This document shows positions 32,643 through 44,519 of a DNA stretch of 64,000 nucleotides, in pieces. Every line of letters begins with the position of its first letter. The first letter of the stretch is position 1. The notes below the pieces were generated by a model. It searched no databases. It saw nothing but the letters and a program-made list of their open reading frames with translations, and had not been told where the DNA came from. This DNA comes from Chara braunii. Lineage: Eukaryota > Streptophyta > Charophyceae > Charales > Characeae. The DNA lies in contig BFEA01000198.1 in assembly GCA_003427395.1 (NCBI GenBank), forward strand, positions 1,902,675-1,966,674. Reading direction: 5' to 3'. The position numbers were made by a program, and so were the translations under genes.

Positions 32643-33204
32643 AGTGAGATCGTGGCTGGTCGAGGCTCAGAAAGTCATTTGTCTAGGTTTCTGTTTGAGA
32701 GAAAGAGAGATTACAAAGTGCTCGACTCTGGTTTCTCATAAGATCAACAGAAAAAACATAGAGTCATTATCATAGTTAGCTAAGCGTGGAAGACTGTCCG
32801 AGAAGTCGACCTGATTAGATAGTTGGTCTGGGGAGTTAGCACTCCAGTCTCGATATCCGGGCCAGTCCTAAGGCGTTCTTCCGCGGGTATGCCTATGCTA
32901 CGGCGATCGAGAAAACGCCCTCGGCTGACCTACCTCCGCAATTGCATGTAAAAGCCTTCGCATGTGGGTCAGTAACTCAGCAGGGATACGCCCACCTAAG
33001 GGATGGTGACAGCTCCCGCAGGTGGAGGTAATGTTGTACCTCGCGGGACCCTAACCTGTCGTAAGGAGTCGCGAGAGGTATAACACGCGCACACGGTCGG
33101 AGTTGGTATTTCATAAAGTGACCAAGAGACTCTTGCGTGACACGACCGTGAGGTCCGACACAAAAACTACTTTGCGTCTAGGTGTGGGACCGCCGCGCGC
33201 GACA
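32639..33204 (+). repeat. 566-bp terminal block of the 5' giant LTR
   Basis: TGTGAGTGAG to GCGCGACA, right after a (TA)n run. The same 566-base block occurs at 35408-35973 and 48657-49222. It corresponds to the end of the LTR (R/U5 side) and resembles the end of the solo LTR at 6731-14397. Confidence 0.85.
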
Positions 33205-33206
33205 GG

Positions 33207-33226
33207 TGGCGCCGTTGCCGGGGATC
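33207..33226 (+). promoter_or_regulatory. primer-binding site for tRNA-Asp
   Basis: TGGCGCCGTTGCCGGGGATC, two bases after the LTR end. It is complementary over 20 bases to the 3' end (with CCA) of plant nuclear tRNA-Asp(GUC) as I know it. This fixes the LTR end and the plus orientation. A second copy is at 35976-35995. Confidence 0.9.
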
Positions 33227-34630
33227 TCGCTTCCTCGCGGAGGTCCTCAGTGAACGAACTCGGGTTTGGTAAGTCGATGATCTGGGCAAAACGACAACTC
33301 CAATCTACTTACAGGGATATAGTTTGACCAAGGATTCTGAGTGGGGAGTACACAAGGGTGGTCATAGCGTATAAACCACTTGATGGACTATAGGACATAA
33401 TAGGTACTATAAGCGAATAGGTGGTACGAGTAAGGCGACAACTTGTGAGAAGGGTCGCCCTAGAGACTGAAAGGAGAAGTATTCCATTGGTAGTAACCTG
33501 AGGTTATCTAGAATTCTTAAAGACCAAGGGTATTGGGTCGGATAACCTTGAAGGCACTATTGTCTAACTATTGTCCTCGCAGTAGTATGTCACCAAAAAT
33601 CGTGGGACTGGTACATGAATGGGAAGAGGCGGAAGGTAAGGGAAGGCCACTGAGAGGCTTATAGATTTGACCAAAGAATGAGAGGATTGGAGAAAGGAAG
33701 ATGAAGGGTTAGAGGAGAAGGAAGAAATTAGATTTTTGTTAGGGTTGTACTTGCAAACAAAATTTACGAATGGAGGTCTGTTCAGTCAGAAGTCTGGCAG
33801 ATCCACAAAAGAGGACGAACAAAACGGATAAAAGAACTTATTATGACAGCGGTAGTGTCTTGCAAAGAGAGACACATAATCCTAAGTGTAGTCAGTAAGG
33901 CAGTGAAGAAGTAGGTGTCAAACCATCTTGTTTATTTTCAACTTGGTGATTATATTCAGGCACGAGGGTAGTTGCTTAAAGCTCATCCACTCTGGACAAT
34001 CTACTTGAATATACCCAGTTGAATCTAAGCGTTTAAATCCATTCTCTTGAGGCCATTCATTTGAGGTTATTCATTTAAAAATTATTCATTCACGACAGTC
34101 TACTTTATGAATTTTATTCATGGTTAATTGCTTGAGTTGTCCATCGGAGTTTATTTATTATAAACTGCGCACTTAAATTCATCCGTCTGAGCTAATCGAA
34201 TTTCGNGCTGCTAAAACTATTTACATACTCAACTATTATAATTAATGCATTACTATCGCAATGTACTACTATGACCTACTTTTGAATGGTCTTAGGCGTT
34301 GGAAATTAGCAATGGTAATAAGATATGGAGTCAGTATCCATTGTTATAGAAGTTAGAAATACATAGCAGTTTGTGTTCCTTCCTCCAATCTATGACTGGC
34401 GACTTATGGTCCTATTCAAGTGACTTTTCATACATCGGTTTGTGCTATTTGCACCTTTAAGGTCAGTGCAGGGGATAATTGCTCTATCAAATTGATGTCT
34501 TAACTTTATGGCCTAATGTCCTTTTGGACTTTGTTAAGGTGGTGAAAGAAGAGTTTATTGGACATCATCTTCGACTTACGGTCCGACGCTTCGTCGCTTG
34601 CTGTATTTCTACATCATAGCGGCGACGACC
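33227..34630 (+). other. leader of the giant-LTR element with a candidate intron
   Basis: No open frame of note. A donor consensus TTTG/GTAAGT lies at 33269-33274 and a pyrimidine-rich acceptor ending CATAG lies at 34620, eleven bases before the gag ATG. Splicing would bring gag close to the 5' end of the RNA. Both sites are kept in the second copy (36038 and about 37680). Confidence 0.45.
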
Positions 34631-35231
34631 ATGGCTGAAGATGGTGGTTTGACTAAAGTCCTTCTTTGGAGAAACTCATCTCTCTTTAAAGTGTTGACAC
34701 GCGAGTCTGTACACGAGTTGATGCCGCCAGACCTTAGAACTCTACTGTTTCAAGGGAGAAATCTCGCTAACTTTTTGCGCGATTACCACAACCTCAGCCT
34801 AATGAGGGAGTGGGATGAGAGGGCGACGTTGGCTATGCTCCCTTTGTTCGTATGTGAGGAGTTGAGCGATGAATTATACGATTTCATGCTGAGATCGCGA
34901 ACTTGGTGTGAATTCGAGAGTTCGTTAAGCTTGAGGTTTCCCGAAAACGAAATCGACAGTCAGCATTGTGAAAACCCGAAGCGAATGATCGGTGGTACGT
35001 CAGCACAAGGAGAAATAGATAGTATACGGAAGCAGGTGAGAGAATTGGAAGAGAGAATGACGCAACTAGAGAGGGATAGAAAAGGCAAGCGAAAGGTCCC
35101 AGAGAAAATGTCGGATGGGCTAGCTAGTGGGAGTGGAGAGAAAGCGAATGATGATAATCAAGGTTCTCTCCTGCCTGCGAAAGCTGAGAAGAAGCGATGT
35201 GATGACCAAGAAAGAGAAAAAGGCAAAAATG
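34631..35231 (+). CDS. gag: Gag of the giant-LTR element, copy 1 (cut at an N)
   Basis: I choose the ATG at 34631 (GACCATGG context); an upstream in-frame ATG at 34598 is in the presumed intron. About 200 codons are present before the ambiguous base at 35232. The N-terminal part contains LLWRNSSLFKVLTRE and a W-D-E-R helix-rich region (MREWDERATLAMLPLFVCEE), as in retroelement Gag capsid-like domains. A predicted coiled coil follows (EIDSIRKQVRELEERMTQLE), then a Lys/Glu-rich tail. I do not see a protease or pol downstream. Identification as Gag rests on position after a PBS, overall architecture and the zinc knuckle downstream of copy 2, not on a firm family match. Confidence 0.65.
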
Positions 35232-35232
35232 N
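35232..35232. other. single-N contig join
   Basis: The same sequence (GGCAAAAATG then N) stands before the N at 38292. After this N the sequence jumps to an unrelated repeat, so two contigs were probably joined here. Confidence 0.7.
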
Positions 35233-35400
35233 AGAATCCCCTCACTGATTACACTGTAAATGATAATCTACCTTAACCAAAATCAAAGTAGACTATCACT
35301 CACCCACACCAGATGGAAAACTCTACAGATTGTCGGTTCACACCCCATCACAAGCCAGCAAAACATCCACGAAACAAAAAAAGGTCTGTCACAGATATAT
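35233..35400 (+). repeat. partial (TA)n-associated repeat (family E)
   Basis: Matches 7533-7700 closely, from AGAATCCCCTCA to AAAAAGGTCTGT, and ends in a TA run just before the 566-bp LTR block. It seems to sit in the TA run that normally precedes that block. Confidence 0.75.
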
Positions 35401-35407
35401 ATATATC

Positions 35408-35973
35408 TGTGAGTGAGATCGTGGCTGGTCGAGGCTCAGAAAGTCATTTGTCTACGTTTCTGTTCGAGAGAAAGAGGGATTACAAAGTGTTCGACTCTGG
35501 CTTCTCATAAGATCAACAGAAGAAACATAGAGTCATTGTCATAGTTAGCTAAGCGTGGAAGGCTGTCCGAGAAGTCGACCTGATTAGATAGTCGGTCCGG
35601 GGAGTTAGCACTCCGGTCTCGATATCCGGGCCAGTCTTAAGGCGTTCTACCGCGCGTATGCCTATGCTACGGCGATCGAGAAAACGCCCTCGGCTGACCT
35701 ACCTCCGCAATTGCATGTAAAAGTCTTCGCATGTGGGTCAGTAACTCAGCAGGGATACGCCCACCGAAGAGATGGTGACAGCTCCCGCAGGTGGAGGTAA
35801 TGTTGTACCTCGCGGGACCCTAACCTGTCGTAGGGAGTTGCGAGAGGTATAACACGCGCGCACGGTCGGAGTTGGTATTTCGTAAAGTAACCAAGAGATT
35901 TCTGCGTGACACGACCGTGAGGTCCGACACAAAAACTACTTTGCGTCTGGGTGTGGGACCGCCGCGCGCGACA
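35408..35973 (+). repeat. internal extra copy of the 566-bp LTR end block
   Basis: Same length and ends as 32639-33204, with a few substitutions. It is followed by the same tRNA-Asp PBS at 35976-35995. Its presence inside the element is explained either by a tandem element or by mis-scaffolding of another copy. Confidence 0.85.
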
Positions 35974-35975
35974 GG

Positions 35976-35995
35976 TGGCGCCGTTGCCGGGGATC
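35976..35995 (+). promoter_or_regulatory. second primer-binding site for tRNA-Asp
   Basis: Identical 20 bases to 33207-33226, two bases after the LTR block. Confidence 0.9.
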
Positions 35996-37148
35996 TCGCT
36001 TCCTAGCCGAGGTCCTCAGTGAACGAACTCGGGTTTGGTAAGTCGATGATCTAGGCAAAACGACACCTCCAATCTACTTACAGGGATATAGTTTGACCAA
36101 GGATTCTGAGTGGGGAGTACACAAGGGTGGTCATAGCGTATAAACCACTAGATGGACTATAGGACATAATAGGTACTATAAGCGAATAGGTGGTACGAGT
36201 AAGGCGACAACTTGTGAGAAGGATCGCCCTAGAGATTGAAAGGAGAAGTATTCCATTGATAGTAACCTTAGGTTTTCTCGAATTCTTAAAGACCAAGGGT
36301 ATTGGGTCGGATAACCTTGAAGGCACTATTGTCTAACTATTGTCCTCGCAGTAGTATGGCACCAAAGACCGTGGGACTGATACAGGAATGGGAAGAGGCG
36401 GAAGGTAAGGGAAGACCGCTGAGAGGCCTATAGATTTGACCAAAGAATGAGAGGATTGGAGAAAGGAAGATGAAGGGTTAGAGGAGAAGGAAGAAATTAG
36501 ATTTTTGTTAAGGTTGTACTTGCAAGCGAAGTTCACGAATGGAGGTCTGTTCAGTCAGAAGTCTGGCAGATCCACAAAAGAGGACGAATATAACGGATAG
36601 AACAACTTATTATGACGGCGGTAGTGTCTTGCAAAGAGAGGCACATAATCCTAAGTGTAGTCAGTAAGGCAGTGAGGAAGTAGGTGTCAAACCATCTTGT
36701 TTATTTTCAACTTGGTGATTATATTCAGGCACGAGGGTGGTTGCTTAAAGCTCATCCACTCTGGACCATCTACTTGAATATACCTAGTTGAATCTAATCG
36801 CTTAAATCCATTCTCTTGAGGCCATTCATTTGAGGTTATTCATTTAAAAATTATTCATTCATGACAGTCTACTTTATGCATTTTATTCATGGTTAATTGC
36901 TTGAGTTGTCCATCGGAGTTTATTTATTATAAACTGCGCACTTAAATTCATCCGTCTGAGCTAATCGAATTTCGNGCTGCTAAAACTATTTACATACTCA
37001 ACTATTATAATTAATGCATTACTATCGCAATGTACTACTATGACCTACTTTTGAATGGTCTTAGGCGTTGAAAATTAGCAATGGTAATAAGATATGGAGT
37101 CAGTATCCATTGTTATAGAAGTTAGAAATACATAGCAGTTTGTGTTCC

Positions 37149-37440
37149 CCTCAGCGCCGTTGTACCCAAGTTTCTTGTGGGGGAGTATTTCGAAGGACGG
37201 GAGAAAATAAAGGCGGCAGCGGAGGCCGGTTTGGTAAGTACGAGAATGAGAACACAAACATTATAGAAGCGAGGTAGTTACGGTCCGTATCTAGAAATGA
37301 GATTCGTACTCCTCAATAAAAAACTTCAAAGCACGAGTTACATTGTTAGCGCCTACACTGATTCCCACGATCCAGACGAGAGGTTTGAACACTGGGATGA
37401 ACTCCGAATGGAGGTATGGAGGCAGATGAATGTTATTACT
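37149..37440 (+). other. 292-bp segment present only in leader copy 2
   Basis: Copy 1 lacks it (junction at 34379-34381). It begins after a CCCCTCAG acceptor-like site and has a GTAAGT donor at 37234. The frame from 37156 reads AVVPKFLVGEYFEGREKIK and on to a stop; another frame from 37268 is open for about 60 codons (YLEMRFVLLNKKLQSTSY). The protein-like composition suggests an eroded ORF or a captured exon. I do not recognise it. Confidence 0.45.
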
Positions 37441-37690
37441 TCCTCCAATCTATGACTAGCGACTTATGGTCCTATTTAAGTGACTTTTCATACATCGGTT
37501 TGTGCTATTTGCACCTTTAAGGTCAGTGCACGGGATAATTGCTCTATCAAATTGATGTCTTAAGTTTATGCCCTAATGTCCTTTTGAACTTTGTTAAGGT
37601 GGGAAAAGAAGAGTTTGTTGGACATCATCTTCGATTTATGGTCCGACGCTTCGTCGCTTGCTGTATTTGTACATGATAGCGGCGACGACC

Positions 37691-38407
37691 ATGGCTAAAG
37701 ATGGTGGTTTGACTAAAGTCCTTCTTTGGAGAAGCTCGTCTCTCGCTAAAGTGCTGACACGCAAGTCTGTACACGAGTCGATGCCCCCAGACCTTAGAAC
37801 TTTACTGTTTCAAGGGAAAAATCTCGCTAACTTTTTGCGCGATTACCACAACCTCAGCCTGATGAGGGAGTGGGATGAGAGAGTGACGTTGGCTATGCTC
37901 CCTTTGTTCGTATGTGATGAGTTGAGCGAGGAGTTATACGATTTCATGTTGAGATCGCGAACTTGGAGTGAATTCGAGAGTTCGTTAAGCTTGAGGTTTC
38001 CCGAAAACGAAATCGACAGTCAACATTGTGAAAACCCGGAGCGAATGATCGGTGGTACGTCAACACAAGGGGAAATAGATAGTATACGGAAGCAGGTGAG
38101 AGAATTGGAAGAGAGAATGACGCAACTAGAGAGGGATAGAAAAGGCAAACGAAAGGTCCCAGAGAAAATGTCGGATGGGCTAGCTAGTGGGAGTGAAGAG
38201 AAAGCGAATGATGATAATCAAGGTTCTCTCCTGCCTGCGAAAGCTGAGAAGAAGCGATGTGATGACCAAGAAAGAGAAAAAGGCAAAAATGNAGAGAAAG
38301 CGAATGATGATAATCAAGGTTCTCTCCTGCCTGCGAAAGCTGAGAAGAAGCGATGTGATGACCAAGAAAGAGAAAAAGGCAAAAATGTGATTAAGATAGA
38401 AGAATAA
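37691..38407 (+). CDS. gag: Gag of the giant-LTR element, copy 2
   Basis: ATG at 37691 in the same GACCATGG context. It matches copy 1 with scattered substitutions (for example MAKDGG for MAEDGG and ELSEELYD for ELSDELYD). Around the N at 38292 the frame repeats some 97 bases (38195-38291 and 38293-38389), which looks like overlapping contig ends rather than biology. After that it reads VIKIEE and stops at 38405-38407. Further Gag-like sequence in other frames downstream (Gly/Arg-rich, then a zinc knuckle) suggests the true ORF is longer and broken here by sequence errors or mutation. Confidence 0.65.
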   Translation: MAKDGGLTKVLLWRSSSLAKVLTRKSVHESMPPDLRTLLFQGKNLANFLRDYHNLSLMREWDERVTLAMLPLFVCDELSEELYDFMLRSRTWSEFESSLSLRFPENEIDSQHCENPERMIGGTSTQGEIDSIRKQVRELEERMTQLERDRKGKRKVPEKMSDGLASGSEEKANDDNQGSLLPAKAEKKRCDDQEREKGKNXEKANDDNQGSLLPAKAEKKRCDDQEREKGKNVIKIEE

Positions 38408-38875
38408 CTTAAACCTCCTAAGTTGACAAAGGCCCANAGGAAGGNAAGAAAACGANCTCAAAAGATTCGTGACCGTGGTGAAGGTTAAGTTTNGGGAAGA
38501 GGTCAAGGCAATGGTGGACGAGGAAGNGGTGGTCGTGACAATAAGGGTCATGAAGGTAACAATAGAGGAAGTGATAGCAAAGNCAATAAGAGAGGTGGCA
38601 ATAAAAATTAGAACACCATCAAGATCCAAAGTGGTTAAGAAATTGGTCCAGGATCTGGGAAAGGAAAGGTGNATTTGAAGAGTCCGGTATGCAGGTATTG
38701 TGCCCAAGAAGGGCACATAATGAGGTTTNGCCATGTNAGGAAGGCTGATGAAGCGAATGGTCTAATAANCACCAATATTGAAGGAGGTGTTTATGACAGA
38801 TTTAGGAACCCCATTGACCCAAACATACCTGGAGGAACGAGACANGNAGCCTTGCGACGAGAGTACGANTGGTAG
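38408..38875 (+). pseudogene. Gag C-terminal part: Gly/Arg-rich region and CCHC zinc knuckle
   Basis: In shifting frames there is a Gly/Arg/Asn-rich stretch (38485-38600). A knuckle at 38690-38731 reads CRYCAQEGHIMRF followed by a codon NGC, so the last Cys rests on an ambiguous base. The last frame (KADEANGLI...GGVYDRF) ends at 38873. Nucleic-acid binding is the expected role. Ten or so ambiguous bases in this stretch prevent a firm frame. Confidence 0.6.
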
Positions 38876-40660
38876 ACAGGAACAANAGACCTGTATTANT
38901 GACAAAAAATTGCAAGGTCATTTGATAATAAGGACACTTNATGGATGATTGTAAGGTACTAGCAAGGTACATTNAGTTGGGAATGACNAANTATCATGTA
39001 CACGNGAGATTGGTGACCATCACTGGACANATAATCCGAGGGTNGCAGAGNGGAGCTCGATAGGATATTGGGATTGGTCATCACTTTCCTAGATTAAAGA
39101 CAAGTGGGTGTATGAACTTCTAGATAAATTAAGGTGTTTGTTGGGTAAGAGAGAACATGGATAAGTAGCGTGCAGTCTGAAAAGAGGACAAGTTTTTTCT
39201 CCTTGAGAGTTTTGATAGGATAAAGGTTTAGAGTNGATGATAGTATANGAAAATACATGNATATTTTGAGGATAAACATGAGGANGAGAGGGGTGAGTCG
39301 GAAGTCTGACGCATTATAACGTACTTTATATTTATATATGTATCCAAAGGGGATGAGCTGATGAGCACAAACACTTTCACATTGCGAGTGAATCCTTGTC
39401 TATGGGTTGAGTCTTTTGTGAGTNAGTATCTCCCTTTGTCTATCACTATTGGACTCATCTGAGGCCTAGAGATGGTGGTAGAGGAACGGGCGGATCAGTG
39501 CTTTTTGTGAAAGTCTGTGAAAGGTTGTATGACCAAGATATTGGAAGGATTGATTATGTTTGAAAAAACCATGCCACGACATGGACAAACTCTTTTCAAT
39601 GAGTGAAAACCTTTTGCAATCATTTTTCCTTTGAATGAGATGTTTGTTTTGGTGGTTTCAGACAAGCAAAGACTCAACAAATATTTATTTAAAATAATAA
39701 TAATAATAATATATATATAATTTTTTTTTTTATATAATACAAATGACCCCGAGGTGCATGCCTCACCGAGCTATGATCAAAGACTTGTAGGGCACAACCC
39801 TAAGTGACAGCCTTACGAATGCTCAATTTATTATCTCATTTATTTGGTTTATTTAAAAAGCATCGTTCATCCACCCCAAGGGTTAACCTGAGGGCATAAA
39901 TTACCAAGCCTATAGTGAAAAATTGGCATCGTTGGGACGTAACTCCCGGCGTTGGCTGCTGACCAAGTATAANCAGGCAGCGGACCTTCTGGTTTTGACC
40001 TAGAGTTNAGACCTGAAGGGCGGCCGCCCTAGTGAGGGAATCAAATCAGGTAGTTACTAGAGGGGTCGNGAGTCAGGTCTAGAAANTGGGTAAAACCNNG
40101 GNTAGGAGGATTTATCCGTTATTGCGTAACCAATACGGGANCCACTGTTAATATAACAACACAGTGGGCCGCAGTTCCNGCCTGATCAGCAGGATTGTGG
40201 TGGGTCATGATGGNGACCGTTGTGCTCNTTTATTAGGTTTCGGGCAGAACGACAGACAACTTTGGATTGTGATATCAANAGTTGAACACCCAAGGTCTNG
40301 GTTAGGACCTGCGTTTGACGGGTTGAGTTCACACGCGGNCACTGACCNTGAAAACAACCAACGAATACNTNNGCNANCGACTAAGGGTGTGGGGGAAGGA
40401 AAGGTGNGTTGTCATACTTANCTATTTCATGTACTGTAGTACATATCAAGTATCCCCACTTCGAGTCATTAATTTATTTTATATGGGAGACCCGGGTTAA
40501 AATCCCGACAGTAATAANGAAAAGTAAGGTGACGATGTCAATCCTGAAACCACAGTTCATTCCAGGATTCNGATTNGACGATTTGCTTGTAAGAAAACAT
40601 CTTTTATTTGCATATAGTTCTCCGGGCAACAAGGACGTCGCTNAATGGGGTCTNGGATAC
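38876..40660 (+). other. 3' internal region, no pol seen
   Basis: About 1.8 kb with many single Ns. I looked for RT (YxDD), RNase H and integrase (HHCC, DDE) motifs in all frames and saw none. A convincing polypurine tract next to 40661 is also absent; a weak AATGGGG lies at 40644-40650. Confidence 0.55.
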
Positions 40661-43600
40661 TGTCGGACNAAATTCCCTTACGAGGGTATTTGGCCATGCT
40701 TTTGCATTCGACACGATGACGGCGTCGGCTACCATGATGGATTCAGTCTGGAATGGAAAGGGTGTGCACGCTTTGGCGTGACACTGGAAACGAATTCCTC
40801 CGCGCCCCGAGAAAATTTCGAGAGTATGAGCATGCGTTATTATGACGCGCACTGTGATGGTTAGGATCAGTAGTAAGACCCCTCGACAGAAGAGGTTGAG
40901 GGGTTAGTTGAGTTAATGAAGTGTCCGGTAGGTCTACGACACGCACTGAGACTTGGTCTAGTGCCTGTCTATCTTCCGGTACCAGGTGTTCTAAAAATTT
41001 CGATCTTTGTCTTCCCCTACTCGGCCTCCGAGTCAAGTACCGCCGTGTCTACCTCGATATGGTGAGATACCGACCCAACCGCTACTTGAATGTTGTCCGT
41101 CGCACTTAAGGTGTAGCGGACCTTTTTCTCGCCGCTTGGGTGTTTTAAGCCGCAACCTTTGAATGTAGCGGCCATAGCTAGGCACCGACCTGCTCGCCGC
41201 TAGAAAGTTTCCCCGCCGCAACCCTCGAAAGGACGCGGCCACAACTAAGTACCGGCCTTCAGGCCTAACGGTCCACCAAGTGTCCTTGGGGGCGCGCACA
41301 CACTCAAGCCGGCGAGCACACAGGCAGACGCGCGGACCAACAAGCGTGCACGCACGCACAGGCTAAAACGGGCTCAGGCCGCTGGTTGGACTGAGCCCCG
41401 TTACTATATACATAGTAAAGCTGCTCCCCTTCTACCCGAAGTGGGAGCTAGCTCCGTAGGTTCAAGTGCAAGCTATCATGCGACAGACTCAAGGATCGAA
41501 TTTGCCCGACCCCTGAGCTAGCTCCTTTTGGCAAGGAGCTTAGTCACTCTTTACCCTGCATTGAGAAGCCTGGGACGCGAACCCGCGACCTACGGATTAG
41601 GAAGTAGTTGTTGTTAGTAGGTTAGTTGGATCTGAACCTCTGCTGTAACGTGGCCCGCCACTTGGCAGGCTAAGAATGTTAGTAGTTAGATTCTGTGTTT
41701 TTCTTTTATTTTTTTAGTTATAGTTAAATTCTTATTTTTATTTACTTTCATTTATTTATTTATTTATTTTTGTTTGGGTTGTCTTTTCTCCATTTCTAGT
41801 ACCTCACGAGATGCATCCGCTTCGATGAATCCGCGGTAAAAACCGTGAGAAGGTTCATTCCCATAGAAGTTGGTGATACGGGGCCTAAAACTTGGCCCGC
41901 TCGACACTAGCCCGCATGATCTGGAGAATNGTGAGATGTAGCAAGAGAGCAGGGGGGCGATTGCGATATGGAGGAAGGAGAGAAAGCGTAGGGAGGAGGT
42001 GCGCAAAACAAGAGAGGAACGCGCAGTAAGAGGCAAAAGGGCAGTAGCACAGGCGGGGAGGTTTGCGCAGGCAAAGCGAAGGGATGGAGATGGCCGCGCG
42101 AAGTAAGGGGAGAGAGAAAGCAGAGCAACAAGGATTGCATGCGAGAGTGCGCACGTGGACAGAGGACGAGGCAGCGCAGGGGAAAAAAAAGAGAAACGCG
42201 CAAGGAGGAAGCTCGCTACCTCGAAGAATAGGCGGAGGGGGACTCTGGACGGAACCAAGAAGGAAGACTGCGCAGAGGAGCGGGCGCGCAGGAAGATAGC
42301 GCACGGGTAGAAGAAGAAAAAAAAGAGCGCGGAGGTAGGAGGAAGACCGCGCATGGGAAAAAAGAAGAAGAAGAAGGAGGAGGAGGAGGAGGAGAGAAGA
42401 AGAAGGAGGAGGAGGAGGAGATAAGAAGTAGGAGGAAAAGGGAAAGCTTACCTGACCAGACGGACGATGACGGCGGCTCCGACGACAACAGTGACGACGA
42501 CGAGGAAGCGGGAGAAAAGAATGGGTAGGTCTCCTTCCTCGCGATCGATCCCGGTGCTACCCTCGATAAGATTAGCAAATTAAATAAATGAATAAATAAA
42601 TAAATAAATAATATAGAATGAATATATCCCTACAAGATGAGGATATACACTACCACATTTGTGTATGTATGTGTGTGTGAGTGACGCATGTCCCGTAGGA
42701 TGATGNGNAGGGAGCCGAGGATTCACTATGTGATGAAAANGACTGAAATGGACAATGCGAGGACAGCGTAGCATCAACAAGCAATGTACATTCCGAATAC
42801 ATACAAGATGGCACAAAACGGCGCAGTGGAAGACTTAGAGAGAAGATCTGATTTGGTCTGGACTGACCGGACATCCATCGCACATCACACAGGGGAGAGA
42901 GGGAGGAGGGACTACAACCATGGAAGAAAGGTCCCTTCCTCGCGCACATACAAGGGGAGACACCACGGATGAGAGATGGGGGAGGGACGAGACAGAGAGG
43001 AGGGAGGCAAGGAATTAGACCAAAATCGCAATAGCGAATAGTACCTTGCCGAGTGTGCAATCAATGCCTGTCCCAGAAATGTCGAATCAGATCCTGGGCG
43101 ATGCGCCCAGCACGACCTCTACCTGAATCCCTACTGATAACCTCTCACACTCTCAGATTCGAAGAAGAAAGATGAGAAAGAAGAGGAAGGAAGAGAACGA
43201 GAGAGAGAGAGATGTGTGTGAGAGAGAGAGAAAGAGAGAGAGAGTTCTGCTTCTTCTTCTTCCCCGATTCGGTCTGTTGTATCCGTCTCTTCTTCTTCCC
43301 CATTGAGTCAGGTCTGTGTACTTCAGTCTTCCGCTGCATTATCACTGTTGTTTCTCTTATGATGATCCTTGGTTCCTGCGTCATGCCTATAAGGTAGAAA
43401 TAGGCCTGTGACACTGGCTGACAGTTCATGTGTACTGGTCAGAGCAGTGCCTCTGATCTATATGGCTTGTGCATCAATTCATTCACTGCCCGAGTTCTGT
43501 ATGGCTTGTGCTGACCTTCAGTCACTGCCTGCGCATTGACTTGGAGGCAGCACTCTACATCAGAGGAGAATGCCAACCGTCCATAGCAGCGCTGAGAGGG

Positions 43601-44519
43601 AGAGAGAGAGAGAGAAAAAAAAAGGGGGGGACTATGCCAAGCTGTCCATTATATGACTCTGACAGATGTTGCTTCGTTTGTTCTTTGCCTTTTACCTTCC
43701 TAGAAATGTTCTGAGATTTGCGTCCGGCATTATGGCCCTCGTGTCAATCCTACTCCCGAACAAGTCCCCACCCGAAGAGCAACCGCCAGAGCAGATTGAA
43801 TGCTGATTGTTTCATTCATACANTGCTAAACTTGCTTAACGTCAGTAGCACTCCTATAANCGGAGGCGCTTTTCATCAACTTCCCGGGCCAATCGTCAAT
43901 GANATCATCCGACCCCANCAAACTGAGACTCACCCGCACGCGNTTGCACTTGCACACACAGCGTCCAAACTCAACAACNAAACACAGGGCATACTTGCAA
44001 GATCGNGTGATCACAAACATATCCAGAGAACACANNAAACAAAGTCTGATTGTGAATCTACGNTGGTTCTCGGGTACACGTGGCATACTGTGTGTTGGGA
44101 TCGAGGTTGTGAGTGATGCTACAGACGTACGTGGTGCTTGACGCGACGGCATGGTCCGAGATCTGATCAAACTTCGGGAAAGCTGTTGACAACATTTTTG
44201 GCATTGTAGTTGTAGGCTAGATAGGATTTGTCACTTGTAGTCTGGGCGTCGAGCGCAAGAATAGGGAGTTCGACATTGGTTTGTGGTTGATGATGGTGGG
44301 ACTATATATCACCATTGTCACTTTTAAGCTCGCCCTGTATTCTTATTTGGTGAAACTTGTGTCGCAATTCTGCTTTTGGTTCGAGGTCAAGACTATACGG
44401 ACTCAAGTGTATGATGCTTGTGGATTGCTGAAGTTCGTTGTTGCTCGTCCTCCTTGCACAAGATAGTTGGACAGACAAAATACAAACTTGCAACAGACAG
44501 ACAGACATACGAAAAGACA

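Larger units (their letters stand above)
24603..33204 (+). mobile_element. giant 5' LTR (8.6 kb) of a gag-only retroelement
   Basis: Starts TGTCGG and ends CGACA, and is repeated directly at 40661-49222. A 20-base primer-binding site begins two bases after its end. Left flank ACGT (24599-24602) and right flank of the whole element ACGC (49223-49226) fit a 4-bp duplication with one change. From 24859 to about 26208 it is identical to the other copy, including an N. Elsewhere it differs by scattered substitutions and repeat-length changes. Inside are purine-rich DNA, a TGTGAC tract, (ATT)n, a hairpin minisatellite replaced by an 845-base gap, and a TA run. No gene is visible in it. A length of 8.6 kb is far above the usual 0.1-5 kb. 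An alternative reading is a segmental tandem duplication, but the PBS position argues for an LTR. Confidence 0.75.
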
